Source of the DNA: an uncultured Collinsella sp.
GTDB taxonomy: Bacteria > Actinomycetota > Coriobacteriia > Coriobacteriales > Coriobacteriaceae
Length of the DNA: 52,271 bases
NCBI GenBank assembly: GCA_902495545.1
Contig: CABUXM010000004.1
Span: 1-52,271 of the forward strand
Direction: 5' to 3'
The notes under the pieces were generated by a model. That model was not told where the DNA came from and searched no databases. It worked only from the letters and a program-made list of their open reading frames with translations. The translations under genes and the position numbers were made by a program. Shown one piece after another: positions 31,957 through 40,458 of the stretch (its first letter is position 1; every line of letters starts with the position of its first letter).

Positions 31957-32832
31957 ATGGATTGCCCGGTCGCCGTTCGTCCCACCGTTATCGTTATCTC
32001 CGACTCTCTCGGCGATACCGCTTGTGAGGTGGTGCTTGCGGCGTCCGGGCAATTTGATGAAGGGGCTTTTCGTCTCTTGCGCCTGCCCAAGGTGAACTCT
32101 GTGGAGCAGGTCAAGTCGTTTGTGGGTCCGCGTGTCGATGCGGACCATCGCGATATCGCCGTGTTCCATACCATTGTCGATCCGGCGCTTCGCGCCCGTG
32201 TGCTCGATTACCTGGGTATGCTGCATATTCGCTCGGTCGACCTGATCGGCCCGACGCTTGCCGTGCTGTCGTCGCTTATCGGTGTGTCGCCCAAGGGCGT
32301 CGCGGGCGTGATTCACAAGACCGATGACCGCTATTTCCATCGTATCGAGGCCATGGAGTATTTCGTTGAGCACGATGACGGGCGCGGTTGCGACGATCTG
32401 TCGGGTGCCGATATCGTGCTGTTGGGCGTATCGCGCACGTCCAAGACGCCGTTGTCGATGTATTTGGCCTATCAAGGTTACAAGGTTGCCAATGTTCCGT
32501 TGGCCCATGGCATGGAGCCGCCGAAGTCGATTTACGAGGTTGACCCGATGCGCCTGTTCGGCCTGATTTCGACCGTCGATGTGATTTCCGAAATTCGCGA
32601 TAGCCGCTTGGGCGACGACTACGCCCGTGCCGTCGCCGGCTCCTATGCCGAGCCCGAGAGCGTGCGCAGCGAGCTCGAGGAAGCTCGCGCCCTCATGAAG
32701 CGCCTGGGCTGCTTTGTGGTGCGTACCGACGGCAAGGCGATCGAGGAGAGCGCCTCCGAGATCATTAGTCACTTGGAGGAAATCCAAGAAGCCCGTGCCC
32801 GCCGCGCCGCCCGTCGAGCCCAACAAAGCTAG
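31957..32832 (+). CDS. pyruvate phosphate dikinase regulatory protein (DUF299)
   Basis: This 291-residue bifunctional kinase/pyrophosphorylase inactivates and reactivates pyruvate phosphate dikinase by threonine phosphorylation. The start VIVISDSLGDTA, the P-loop GVSRTSKTPLSMYLA and YEVDPMRLFGL are family marks. It lies directly upstream of its likely target, ppdK. The end (ARARRAARRAQ) is basic. Confidence 0.93.
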   Translation: MDCPVAVRPTVIVISDSLGDTACEVVLAASGQFDEGAFRLLRLPKVNSVEQVKSFVGPRVDADHRDIAVFHTIVDPALRARVLDYLGMLHIRSVDLIGPTLAVLSSLIGVSPKGVAGVIHKTDDRYFHRIEAMEYFVEHDDGRGCDDLSGADIVLLGVSRTSKTPLSMYLAYQGYKVANVPLAHGMEPPKSIYEVDPMRLFGLISTVDVISEIRDSRLGDDYARAVAGSYAEPESVRSELEEARALMKRLGCFVVRTDGKAIEESASEIISHLEEIQEARARRAARRAQQS

Positions 32833-32894
32833 CTTATTGGGGTAGCTAAAAATGCCCCGCCTAAAATAACTAACTAAAAATAATGCACGATAAT

Positions 32895-33054
32895 GGTAAA
32901 GCGATTTAGCAAGATACTGGCATTTTACCTGCAAGCTTCTTGCATTGGTATCTTCATAAGGTAACCACCTTTACCTACCGTTTACCGCCATATTTATCAC
33001 GTTTACCAACCCCCGCGCCCTCTGCGCAAGCCAGCTCAATGCCCGCCGTATAGT
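32895..33054 (+). promoter_or_regulatory. TTTACC repeat cluster and -10 box upstream of ppdK
   Basis: This AT-rich gap holds TTTACC at 32924, 32970, 32981 and 33002, and its inverse GGTAAA at 32895. Spacings of 11 and 21 bp put the last three copies on one face of the helix. A -10-like TATAGT (33049-33054) follows without a good -35 box, so an activator bound at the repeats could drive ppdK. The regulator is unknown. Confidence 0.5.
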
Positions 33055-33129
33055 ACCCTCACGGCTCGCATCCGGCGGGTCGATTCGTTACCACGGTCGT
33101 GCGCGTAAGTGCATGGAAGGGGAAGTATC

Positions 33130-35880
33130 GTGAGCGATTGCAAGAGGGTTTACCGTTTTGGAACCGACGCCCAGGGCACCTGTGTCACTGAGGGCGACAA
33201 GTCCATGAACTTCGTGCTTGGCGGCAAGGGCGCAAACCTTGCCGAGATGAGCCGAATCGGCCTACCGGTTCCCGGTGGCTTTACCATTACCTGCCAGACC
33301 TGCGTCGAGTACTCCGGTGCCGGCAACGTCTGGCCCGAAGGCGCACTCGATGAGATCGTTGCCGCCGAGGCCGACCTCGAGGCCCGCTGTGGCAAGAAGC
33401 TCGGTGACGACAATGATCCGCTGCTCGTGTCGGTTCGCTCGGGCGCTCCATTTTCCATGCCCGGTATGATGGACACGGTCCTCAACTTGGGCCTCAACGA
33501 CGACTCCGTTCAGGGGCTCATCGCCCAGACGCAAAATCCGCGTTTTGCCTGGGATAGCTACCGCCGCTTTATCCAGATGTTCTCCAACGTCGTTATGGGT
33601 GTTGATGCCGACCTGTTCGAGAACGCCCTGACCCAGGCCCGCCTGGTCGCCGGTGTTCGCGTCGATTCCGAGCTTTCCGCCGAGGACCTTCAGGAGCTTG
33701 TCGAGACCTTCAAGGGCATCTTCTCTGATAACGTCGAGGCCGCCCTGTATCCCGAGCTCGAGGTCACCGGCGGCAAGCCCGTCTTCCCGCACGATCCGGA
33801 GCTTCAGCTGCGCCTTACCATCCAGGCCGTCTTTGGCAGCTGGATGAACGAGCGCGCCTGCATCTACCGCAAACAGCACGGCATCTCCGACGAGCTCGGT
33901 ACTGCCGTCAACGTCCAGGCTATGGCTTTTGGCAACAAGGGTGAGACCTCCGCGACCGGCGTCGCCTTTACGCGCAACCCGGCAGACGGCACCAAGGAGT
34001 TCTACGGTGACTTTTTGGTTAACGCCCAGGGCGAGGACGTTGTCGCCGGCATCCGCAACACCGAGCCCATCGCCGACCTCAAGGCCACCCCGGGCCTCGA
34101 GTCTGCGGGTGAGGAGCTCGAGCGCGTGTTCCTGACGCTCGAGGATCATTACCGCGATATGTGCGATATCGAGTTCACTATCGAGCAGGGAAAGCTCTGG
34201 ATGCTCCAGACCCGCGTGGGCAAGCGTACCGCAACCGCCGCTCTGCGCATCGCCATCGAGATGGTCGAGGAGGGACTGATCACCCGCGAGGAGGCCGTAA
34301 ACCGCATCGATCCCGCGCAGCTCGACCAGCTCCTGCACCCGCAGTTCGATGCTTCCAAGAAGTACGAGGCGCTGGCCTGCGGTCTTAACGCCAGCCCCGG
34401 TGCCGCCGTGGGCGAGGTCGTTTTCTCGAGCGATGACGCCGTCGCGCGCGCCAACGAGGGTCACAAGGTCATTTTGGTTCGCTGGGAGACTAACCCCGAC
34501 GACCTGAAGGGCATGGTCGCCGCCGAGGGTATCCTGACCAGCCACGGTGGCAAGACGAGCCATGCCGCCGTTATCGCCCGCGGCATGGGTACGCCCTGCG
34601 TCTGTGGCGTTGAGCGCTTCCATATTGACGCCGCCGAGAAGGTCGTGCGCATCGAGGGCAGCGACCGCGTACTGCGCGAGGGTGATGTCATCTCCATCGA
34701 CGGCACCCAGGGTATCGTCGTCGACGGCGCCGTCGATCTGGTTTCGGCCGAGCTCACCGGCGATCTGGACACCATCCTGTCCTGGGCCGACGAGATCCGT
34801 CTGGACGAGACCGACGGTCACGCCAACCACGTGCGCGTCAACGCCGACAACCCCGAGGACGCCGCGCTCGCACTCGAGTTTGGTGCCGAGGCCATCGGCC
34901 TATGCCGCACCGAGCACATGTTCCTGGGTGACCGTAAGAACATCATCCAGAGCTTTATCCTGTCTGACGATGAGGCCGTGAAGCAGCAGGCCCTGGCCGA
35001 CCTGCTCAAGGTCCAGACCGAGGACTTTCTGGCGATGTTCAAGACCATGTCCGGTCGTGATGTGGTTGTCCGCCTGCTCGATCCGCCGCTTCATGAGTTC
35101 CTGGATAATCCTCGCGAGCTCGAGGTCGCCATCACCAAGAAGGAAGCCGCTGGCGCCAGCGAGGAAGAGATTGCCACTCTGCGTGCCCGCCTACGTCGTA
35201 TCGACGGCATGGTCGAGTCCAACCCGATGCTGGGCTTGCGCGGCGTGCGCCTGTCCGTCGTCTTTAGCGATCTGCCGCTCATGCAGGTTCGCGCCGTCGC
35301 CACGGCTGCTGCCCGCCTTATCCAGGAGGGCGTCGATCCGCGTCCCGAGATCATGGTTCCGCTCGTTTCCATCACGGCCGAGCATGTCCAGACCCGCGAG
35401 GTCATCGAGCGCGCGATCGCTGAGGTTTCCGCTGAGGAGGGCGTCGAGCTCAATATTCCCGTGGGCACGATGCTCGAGCTGCCGCGTGCCTGCATGGTCG
35501 CTGACGAGATCGCCCATCATGCCGACTTCTTCTGCTTTGGCACCAACGACCTCACCCAGACCACCTTCGGCTTCTCCCGCGACGATGCCGAGGCCAAGTT
35601 CATTCCGCTGTACATGCACAAGAAGATCTTAAAGGACAACCCCTTCGAGACCATCGATACGGCAGTACTCGAGCTGGTGCGCATGGCTGTCGAGAAGGGC
35701 CGCGCCACCAACCCCGACATGCACTTTGGCGTGTGCGGTGAGCACGGCGGCGACCCCAAGTCCATCAAGGGCCTGTTTAACGTGGCCGATGTGGACTATG
35801 TGTCCTGCTCGCCCTACCGCGTGCCCCTCGCACGCCTGGCTGCCGCTCAGGCCAAGCTCGAGGCTAAGCGTTCCGCCTAA
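33130..35880 (+). CDS. ppdK: pyruvate, phosphate dikinase
   Basis: This 916-residue enzyme interconverts pyruvate, ATP and phosphate with PEP, AMP and pyrophosphate. GTG 33130 follows GGAAGGGGA. The N-terminal ATP-grasp domain (NFVLGGKGANLAEM, GMMDTVLNLG) is followed by the phosphohistidine domain (GGKTSHAAVIARGMG, His478). The C-terminal PEP barrel (ELPRACMVADEIA, FGTNDLTQTTFGFSRDDA, CGEHGGDP with catalytic Cys) closes it. Thr476, just before the catalytic His, is the expected site of regulation by the neighbouring DUF299 protein. Confidence 0.97.
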   Translation: MSDCKRVYRFGTDAQGTCVTEGDKSMNFVLGGKGANLAEMSRIGLPVPGGFTITCQTCVEYSGAGNVWPEGALDEIVAAEADLEARCGKKLGDDNDPLLVSVRSGAPFSMPGMMDTVLNLGLNDDSVQGLIAQTQNPRFAWDSYRRFIQMFSNVVMGVDADLFENALTQARLVAGVRVDSELSAEDLQELVETFKGIFSDNVEAALYPELEVTGGKPVFPHDPELQLRLTIQAVFGSWMNERACIYRKQHGISDELGTAVNVQAMAFGNKGETSATGVAFTRNPADGTKEFYGDFLVNAQGEDVVAGIRNTEPIADLKATPGLESAGEELERVFLTLEDHYRDMCDIEFTIEQGKLWMLQTRVGKRTATAALRIAIEMVEEGLITREEAVNRIDPAQLDQLLHPQFDASKKYEALACGLNASPGAAVGEVVFSSDDAVARANEGHKVILVRWETNPDDLKGMVAAEGILTSHGGKTSHAAVIARGMGTPCVCGVERFHIDAAEKVVRIEGSDRVLREGDVISIDGTQGIVVDGAVDLVSAELTGDLDTILSWADEIRLDETDGHANHVRVNADNPEDAALALEFGAEAIGLCRTEHMFLGDRKNIIQSFILSDDEAVKQQALADLLKVQTEDFLAMFKTMSGRDVVVRLLDPPLHEFLDNPRELEVAITKKEAAGASEEEIATLRARLRRIDGMVESNPMLGLRGVRLSVVFSDLPLMQVRAVATAAARLIQEGVDPRPEIMVPLVSITAEHVQTREVIERAIAEVSAEEGVELNIPVGTMLELPRACMVADEIAHHADFFCFGTNDLTQTTFGFSRDDAEAKFIPLYMHKKILKDNPFETIDTAVLELVRMAVEKGRATNPDMHFGVCGEHGGDPKSIKGLFNVADVDYVSCSPYRVPLARLAAAQAKLEAKRSA

Positions 35881-35919
35881 CGTTTTGGGTTTAGACGCCT
35901 AGCGTAGCCCCCCTTCATG

Positions 35920-35950
35920 CCGCCCGTCTCATTCGTGAGACGGGCGGTTA
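35920..35950 (+). terminator. terminator after ppdK
   Basis: A perfect 12-bp stem (35920-35931 with 35936-35947) with a TTCG loop; only a short T-run follows. Confidence 0.75.
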
Positions 35951-35993
35951 TCATGTGCGGGTTTTGTCTTTTTGTCTGCGTAAAAAATTGTTC

Positions 35994-36021
35994 TTGCAGC
36001 AGAAACCCGCGCGTGTATACT
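35994..36021 (+). promoter_or_regulatory. promoter of rplS
   Basis: TTGCAG (35994-35999), a 16-bp spacer, then TATACT (36016-36021), about 70 bp before rplS. The leader contains a GTGCC/GGCAC stem around 36041-36067 whose role is unknown. Confidence 0.65.
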
Positions 36022-36090
36022 CGAATGCGTTTGTTCAACTACGTGCCGGCCAAGGTGGTACGGCACCTCTAGAAGAGTAAGGAATTGCAC

Positions 36091-36432
36091 ATGGATTACA
36101 TCCGCGCAATCGAGCGTCAGCAGATCCGCGAGGACATTCCTCAGGTTCGCGTCGCCGACAACGTCAAGGTTCACTACCGCATTAAGGAAGGCGACCGCGA
36201 GCGCATTCAGGTCTTCCAGGGCGACGTCATCCGCATGGCCGGCGCCGGTGCCCGCGAGACCTTCACCGTCCGCAAGATGTCCTTCGGTGTCGGTGTTGAG
36301 CGTACCTTCCCGCTTCACAGCCCCAAGATCGCCAAGCTCGAGGTCGTTCGTCATGGTCGCGTCCGTCGCGCCAAGCTGTACTACCTCCGCGACAAGGTGG
36401 GCAAGGCTGCTCGCATCCCCGAGAAGCGCTAA
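36091..36432 (+). CDS. rplS: 50S ribosomal protein L19
   Basis: This 113-residue protein starts at ATG 36091 behind AAGGA. DNVKVHYRIKEGDRERIQVFQG, VGVERTFPLHSPKI and RRAKLYYLRDKVGKAARI are diagnostic. It sits at the subunit interface. Here it is monocistronic, between a promoter and a terminator, apart from its usual trmD operon. Confidence 0.98.
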   Translation: MDYIRAIERQQIREDIPQVRVADNVKVHYRIKEGDRERIQVFQGDVIRMAGAGARETFTVRKMSFGVGVERTFPLHSPKIAKLEVVRHGRVRRAKLYYLRDKVGKAARIPEKR

Positions 36433-36466
36433 GAAGATCGCAGCGTCTGTCCACTCGTTTGGACAC

Positions 36467-36496
36467 AAGGGTCACCTTCGGGTGGCCCTTCTTTTT
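36467..36496 (+). terminator. terminator after rplS
   Basis: A 10-bp stem with one wobble pair (36467-36476 with 36481-36490), TTCG loop, then a C and five T. Confidence 0.85.
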
Positions 36497-36525
36497 ATCT
36501 GATTTGCATGCAAGGAGGGTCTGGT

Positions 36526-37314
36526 ATGGCCAACATGACGAGCTCGGTTTCGGCATCGCAGGTTGCCGGTGAGTTGGCGAGCGCTACGTTTGAGGAGATT
36601 CCCGCCTTCGTGGAGTATTATCGCGAGGACCCGCGCCAGCAGGTGATCAAGGCTTGCGAACGCGCCCTCAAACGCCATGCCAAAGAGCTTGCCGAGCGCG
36701 AGCGCGTCAATGACATGTATGAGCTTATGCATGAGCTTGGCGGCGATGGGGTGGTCGTTGGTGTCGACGAGGTGGGTCGCGGATCGGTGGCCGGTCCTTT
36801 GACGGTATGCGCCGTCTGTCTTCCTATGGAGCCGCGCGTCTGGGGTATCAACGATTCCAAAAAGCTCACGCCCGCGCGCCGCGAGTTGCTCTCAGTGAAG
36901 ATTGCCGAGGTGGCGACGGCGATCGGTTTTTGCCATATCGCGCCTAAGGATATCGATGAGATGGGCATGGCCCGTGCCATTCGTACCGCCGTTGCGGGCG
37001 CCGTGGCCGATACGGGACTTGAACCCGACTGCGTCCTCATGGATGGCAACCCCTTGGGCGCCGTTCCTAACGAGCGCGACGTGGTCAAGGGCGACGCCAA
37101 GATCGCCTGCATCGCCGCGGCATCCATCATGGCAAAGGTCACGCGTGACGAGATGATGGTCGAGTACGATGCCGAGTATCCCGAGTACCATTTGGCCGAA
37201 TCGAAAGGCTATGCGAGCCCCGAACACATCGAGGCTATTCGCAAACATGGTCTTTCTCCGTTGCACCGTGTGAGCTTTTGCGGAAACTTTCTGCAGACTG
37301 AGCGCCTTTTCTAG
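36526..37314 (+). CDS. rnhB: ribonuclease HII
   Basis: This 262-residue enzyme removes RNA primers and misinserted ribonucleotides. GVDEVGRGSVAGPL holds the catalytic Asp-Glu; NDSKKLTPARRE, CVLMDGNPLG and KVTRDEMM follow. A ~75-residue N-terminal helical extension is of the kind seen in Firmicutes RNase HII. ATG 36526 follows AAGGAGGG. Confidence 0.95.
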   Translation: MANMTSSVSASQVAGELASATFEEIPAFVEYYREDPRQQVIKACERALKRHAKELAERERVNDMYELMHELGGDGVVVGVDEVGRGSVAGPLTVCAVCLPMEPRVWGINDSKKLTPARRELLSVKIAEVATAIGFCHIAPKDIDEMGMARAIRTAVAGAVADTGLEPDCVLMDGNPLGAVPNERDVVKGDAKIACIAAASIMAKVTRDEMMVEYDAEYPEYHLAESKGYASPEHIEAIRKHGLSPLHRVSFCGNFLQTERLF

Positions 37315-37363
37315 GTCAATTGTGGAGACAGGGACCCCTGGCGTTTTATAAACCTGCTGGTAG

Positions 37364-37406
37364 CGGGCCGTGTGCAACGTGATTGTTGCGTACGGCCCGT
37401 TTTTTG
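37364..37406 (+). terminator. terminator between rnhB and yraN
   Basis: A stem of about 15 bp with two mismatches (37364-37378 with about 37384-37398), then a run of T. The 189-bp gap around it (37315-37503) holds no gene. Confidence 0.8.
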
Positions 37407-37503
37407 TTGGCATTTGGTCAGCTTTTGGTTTGCTTCCGGTACTTACCCGCATGAAAGGTGCCCTCATCATCGGGGCAATGCAGTGTGCGGGAAAGGAGAC
37501 CCC

Positions 37504-37989
37504 ATGAGTGCCGCAAGCAAAAAGAGCAAGACGCAGCGGCTCAAGGAGCGTTGGGAAAACGGCGAGCTCGACTGCGGGGCGATGACGCCCGAGTTTATCA
37601 AGGGACTCAGTCCCCGCGAGCTGGGCATGCTGGGCGAGCTGATCACCATCGACTACTTTAACGAGCGCGGCTACACCTTGCTGGAACAGGGTTATCGTTG
37701 CACCGAGGGCGAGGCCGATCTGGTGCTGCTTGATGAGCTCGACGATGTCGTGGTGATGGCCGAGGTCAAGACCAGACGCGTCGCCCTGGATTGCACCACG
37801 CGGGTCTTTCCCGAGGAAGCCGTGGACGCCCAAAAGCAACGCCGCTACCGCCGCATCGCAAGTTGCTATCTCATGGATCATTATCCGCTCAAGGCGATTC
37901 GCTTCGATGCCGTGGGTGTCACCATTCGCGGCGGGCATATCGCCGAGATCGAGCATCAGTACAACGCGTTCGATTGGCAGGTGTCGTGA
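37504..37989 (+). CDS. UPF0102 (YraN) family protein
   Basis: This 161-residue protein has a nuclease-like fold: GELITIDYFNERGYTLLEQGYRCTEGEADLVLLD and VVMAEVKTR carry the usual Glu-Asp-Glu-x-Lys set. About 40 charged residues precede the domain. ATG 37504 follows AAAGGAG. It overlaps comM by one base (TGATG). YraN is linked to natural transformation genes by neighbourhood, here comM and dprA; its function is unproven. Confidence 0.85.
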   Translation: MSAASKKSKTQRLKERWENGELDCGAMTPEFIKGLSPRELGMLGELITIDYFNERGYTLLEQGYRCTEGEADLVLLDELDDVVVMAEVKTRRVALDCTTRVFPEEAVDAQKQRRYRRIASCYLMDHYPLKAIRFDAVGVTIRGGHIAEIEHQYNAFDWQVS

Positions 37990-39512
37990 TGGCGTTCGAG
38001 ACGTTTGCCGTTCACGCGGCCTGCATCCGCGGCGTCGAGGCGATTCACGTCACGGTCGAGGTCTCGCTTGCCGGCGGCGTTCCGGGCATTCAGATGCTCG
38101 GCATCCCGAGTATGGAGGTGATGGAGTCGCGTGGTCGCATTCGCTGTGCGATGCGCTCCGCCGGGTTCGAGATCCCACGCTCGGGCATTACGGTCAATCT
38201 GGCACCTGGCGATATTCGCAAGACCGGTAGCGGCTTTGATCTTCCCATCGCCATCGCGGTATTGGCGGCCGATGGTCAGATTCCCCGCGACAACCTCGAT
38301 CGTTGTCTTATCGCCGGTGAGCTTGGCTTGGACGGTACGGTGCTTCCCGTCAAGGGCGAGGTGGCGTTTCAGTTATTGGCGCGTGATTTGGGGCTGTCTT
38401 TTATCGCCGGCAGATCAGACCAGCATGTGCCACTCGCGGGCGTGGATTGCGGATTCATAGATCATTTGTCTCAGCTTGCCCATGGCATGGGCGATGCCGC
38501 GCGGCATTATCTGGATTCCGAGGGTGTGGAGGCTACTTTTGAGCCCGAACTCGACTATGCCGACGTGCTGGGGCAGGAGGTTGCCAAACGCGGCATGGCA
38601 CTGGCGGCAGCGGGTGAGCTCGGTTTGCTTATGATCGGGTCCCCGGGATCGGGCAAGACGATGCTTGCGCGCCGTATGACTGGCATTCTGCCTGAGCTTT
38701 CCGTTGAGGATCAGCAGGAGGCACTGTGCATCCATTCGGTCTTGGGCGAGAACATCGATGGCTTATTGGCAGGTCATCGGCCGTTTCGAAGCCCCCATCA
38801 CAGTATTTCGACCGCAGGCCTTATCGGCGGCGGGCGCCCGGTGCACCCGGGTGAGATTAGCCTTGCTCATGGCGGCGTGCTCTTTTTGGACGAGCTTGCC
38901 GAGTTTCCCACGGGTGTGCTGCAGACGCTGCGTCAGCCCATCGAACGCGGCTATGTGAGGATCGTACGCGTCGACGGGGCCTTTACCTTCCCGTCGCGCT
39001 TTCAGCTGCTCGCTGCGAGCAATCCCTGCCCCTGCGGCTTTTTGGGCGACCGCGAGGTGCCGTGCCGCTGCTCGGCATCGATGGTCGAGCGCTATCGGGC
39101 AAAGCTGCGCGGTCCTTTGGCCGACCGTATCGACATGATGATCGATGTGACCCGTCCCGATCCCCAGGTGATTATCGAGGGCGCGGAGGGTATGTCGTCG
39201 GCCGAGTTACGTGACTACGTTGTGCGCGGTCGCGCTTTTCGCACCTGGCGCGAGTCTCGTATGGACGATGCGGATGCCGAGGCCGAGGATGACGAGACGC
39301 GGTCCATTGACGGCGTCGTTTCGACCTTTGAGCTCGATGATGCTGCCGAGAAATGCGTACTCGGTCTGTCCAAACGCACGCATCTCACAGGGCGTGGCAT
39401 CGTGCGCCTGGTTCGCATTGCGCGCACGATCGCAGATGTCGCCGAGAGCGAGCAAGTGACGCAGGACCACGTGCTCGAGGCGGCGATGTACCAGGGAAGG
39501 AGGGACCAATGA
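37989..39512 (+). CDS. comM: YifB/ComM-family Mg-chelatase-like AAA+ ATPase
   Basis: This 507-residue protein has an N-terminal Lon-like ChlI domain (CIRGVEAIHVTVEVSLAGG). The AAA+ core shows Walker A GSPGSGKTML, FRSPHHSIS and Walker B GVLFLDELAEF, then the Cys cluster NPCPCGFLG with CRC and the C-terminal helical domain. ComM is a helicase that extends branch migration during transformation. Start ATG 37989 overlaps the yraN stop; its own stop overlaps dprA. Confidence 0.93.
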   Translation: MAFETFAVHAACIRGVEAIHVTVEVSLAGGVPGIQMLGIPSMEVMESRGRIRCAMRSAGFEIPRSGITVNLAPGDIRKTGSGFDLPIAIAVLAADGQIPRDNLDRCLIAGELGLDGTVLPVKGEVAFQLLARDLGLSFIAGRSDQHVPLAGVDCGFIDHLSQLAHGMGDAARHYLDSEGVEATFEPELDYADVLGQEVAKRGMALAAAGELGLLMIGSPGSGKTMLARRMTGILPELSVEDQQEALCIHSVLGENIDGLLAGHRPFRSPHHSISTAGLIGGGRPVHPGEISLAHGGVLFLDELAEFPTGVLQTLRQPIERGYVRIVRVDGAFTFPSRFQLLAASNPCPCGFLGDREVPCRCSASMVERYRAKLRGPLADRIDMMIDVTRPDPQVIIEGAEGMSSAELRDYVVRGRAFRTWRESRMDDADAEAEDDETRSIDGVVSTFELDDAAEKCVLGLSKRTHLTGRGIVRLVRIARTIADVAESEQVTQDHVLEAAMYQGRRDQ

Positions 39513-40444
39513 TGGCCGAGGGGACCTTCGAGCTGCATCCAGGTGACGCGTTGTATCCCGAGACCGTTTTGGAGCTTTCTGATGTACCTCAGACGCTCTA
39601 TGTGCGCGGCAACCCCGAGGCGCTTTCGACGCCCGCGCTCTCCATCATCGGCGCGCGAAAGGCCTCGCCGTATGGTCTTGCCGTGGCAGAGCTTGCGGCA
39701 AAGGTGGCGGTCGAGGCGGGAGTGACGGTTGTTTCGGGCGGCGCGGTCGGTTGTGACCAGGCCTCGGGTTGGGCTGCGGTCAACGCCGGCGGCAAACACG
39801 TCGTGGTGCTGGGGACGGGCGCCGACGTGGTCTACCCGCGTTCGAGCGCGGGGCTTATTACTCGCACGCTCGATACGGGTGGCGCGGTCGTGTCGATCTC
39901 TCCGTGGGGCATGGGTCCGCGCAAGTTTGCCTTTCCGCGCCGGAATCGCGTGATCGCGGCCCTGTCGCAAGCCCTCTTTGTATCCGAGGCGGGTATGCCT
40001 TCCGGGACGTTTTCTACAGCCGAGGCTGCTATGGATTTGGGGCGCGAACTTCTTGCCGTGCCGGGGTCGATCCTATCGCCCGAGTCGCGTGGCACGAATT
40101 ACCTCATTGCGAACGGTGCCTGCTGCATCATCGACGAGGAATCTATCGAGATGGCTATCTCACGTATCTACGGCACCCTGCGCTACTCGCGCCCTGATGC
40201 TCCCGGCATTGCCGACCTGGATCCAACACAGCAGACCGTGATGCATGCGCTCATCGCCTCTCCGCTCAAGGTCGACGACATCGCGGCGCTCGTCTCGCTC
40301 GATGCCGTCGGCGTACTCAAACTCTTGGGTTCGCTTGAACTCGAGGGCCTTATCGAGCGCATGATGGATGGAAGGTATGCGCCCTCCAAGTTTGCCCTTC
40401 ACGCCCAGACGCCCTTCGGTCACAATGGAAAACGTGTCAATTAG
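39509..40444 (+). CDS. dprA: DNA-processing protein DprA
   Basis: This 311-residue protein loads RecA on incoming single-stranded DNA. It has the Rossmann-like core (LSIIGARKASPYG, VVSGGAVGCDQASG, HVVVLGTGADVVYP, PRRNRVIAALS) and a C-terminal winged-helix region (VDDIAALVSLDAVGVLKLLGSLELEGLI). The N-terminal SAM-like domain found in longer DprA proteins appears missing. ATG 39509 overlaps the comM stop (ATGA). With comM and yraN it suggests DNA uptake ability, though no uptake pore genes are in the window. Confidence 0.92.
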   Translation: MMAEGTFELHPGDALYPETVLELSDVPQTLYVRGNPEALSTPALSIIGARKASPYGLAVAELAAKVAVEAGVTVVSGGAVGCDQASGWAAVNAGGKHVVVLGTGADVVYPRSSAGLITRTLDTGGAVVSISPWGMGPRKFAFPRRNRVIAALSQALFVSEAGMPSGTFSTAEAAMDLGRELLAVPGSILSPESRGTNYLIANGACCIIDEESIEMAISRIYGTLRYSRPDAPGIADLDPTQQTVMHALIASPLKVDDIAALVSLDAVGVLKLLGSLELEGLIERMMDGRYAPSKFALHAQTPFGHNGKRVN

Positions 40445-40458
40445 AAAGGTGTTTGCAG

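Noticed and set aside
36045..36070. T-box-like AAGGTGGTACGGCAC before rplS
   Set aside because: The leader is only about 70 nt, has no specifier loop or terminator switch, and L19 is not a T-box-controlled gene.
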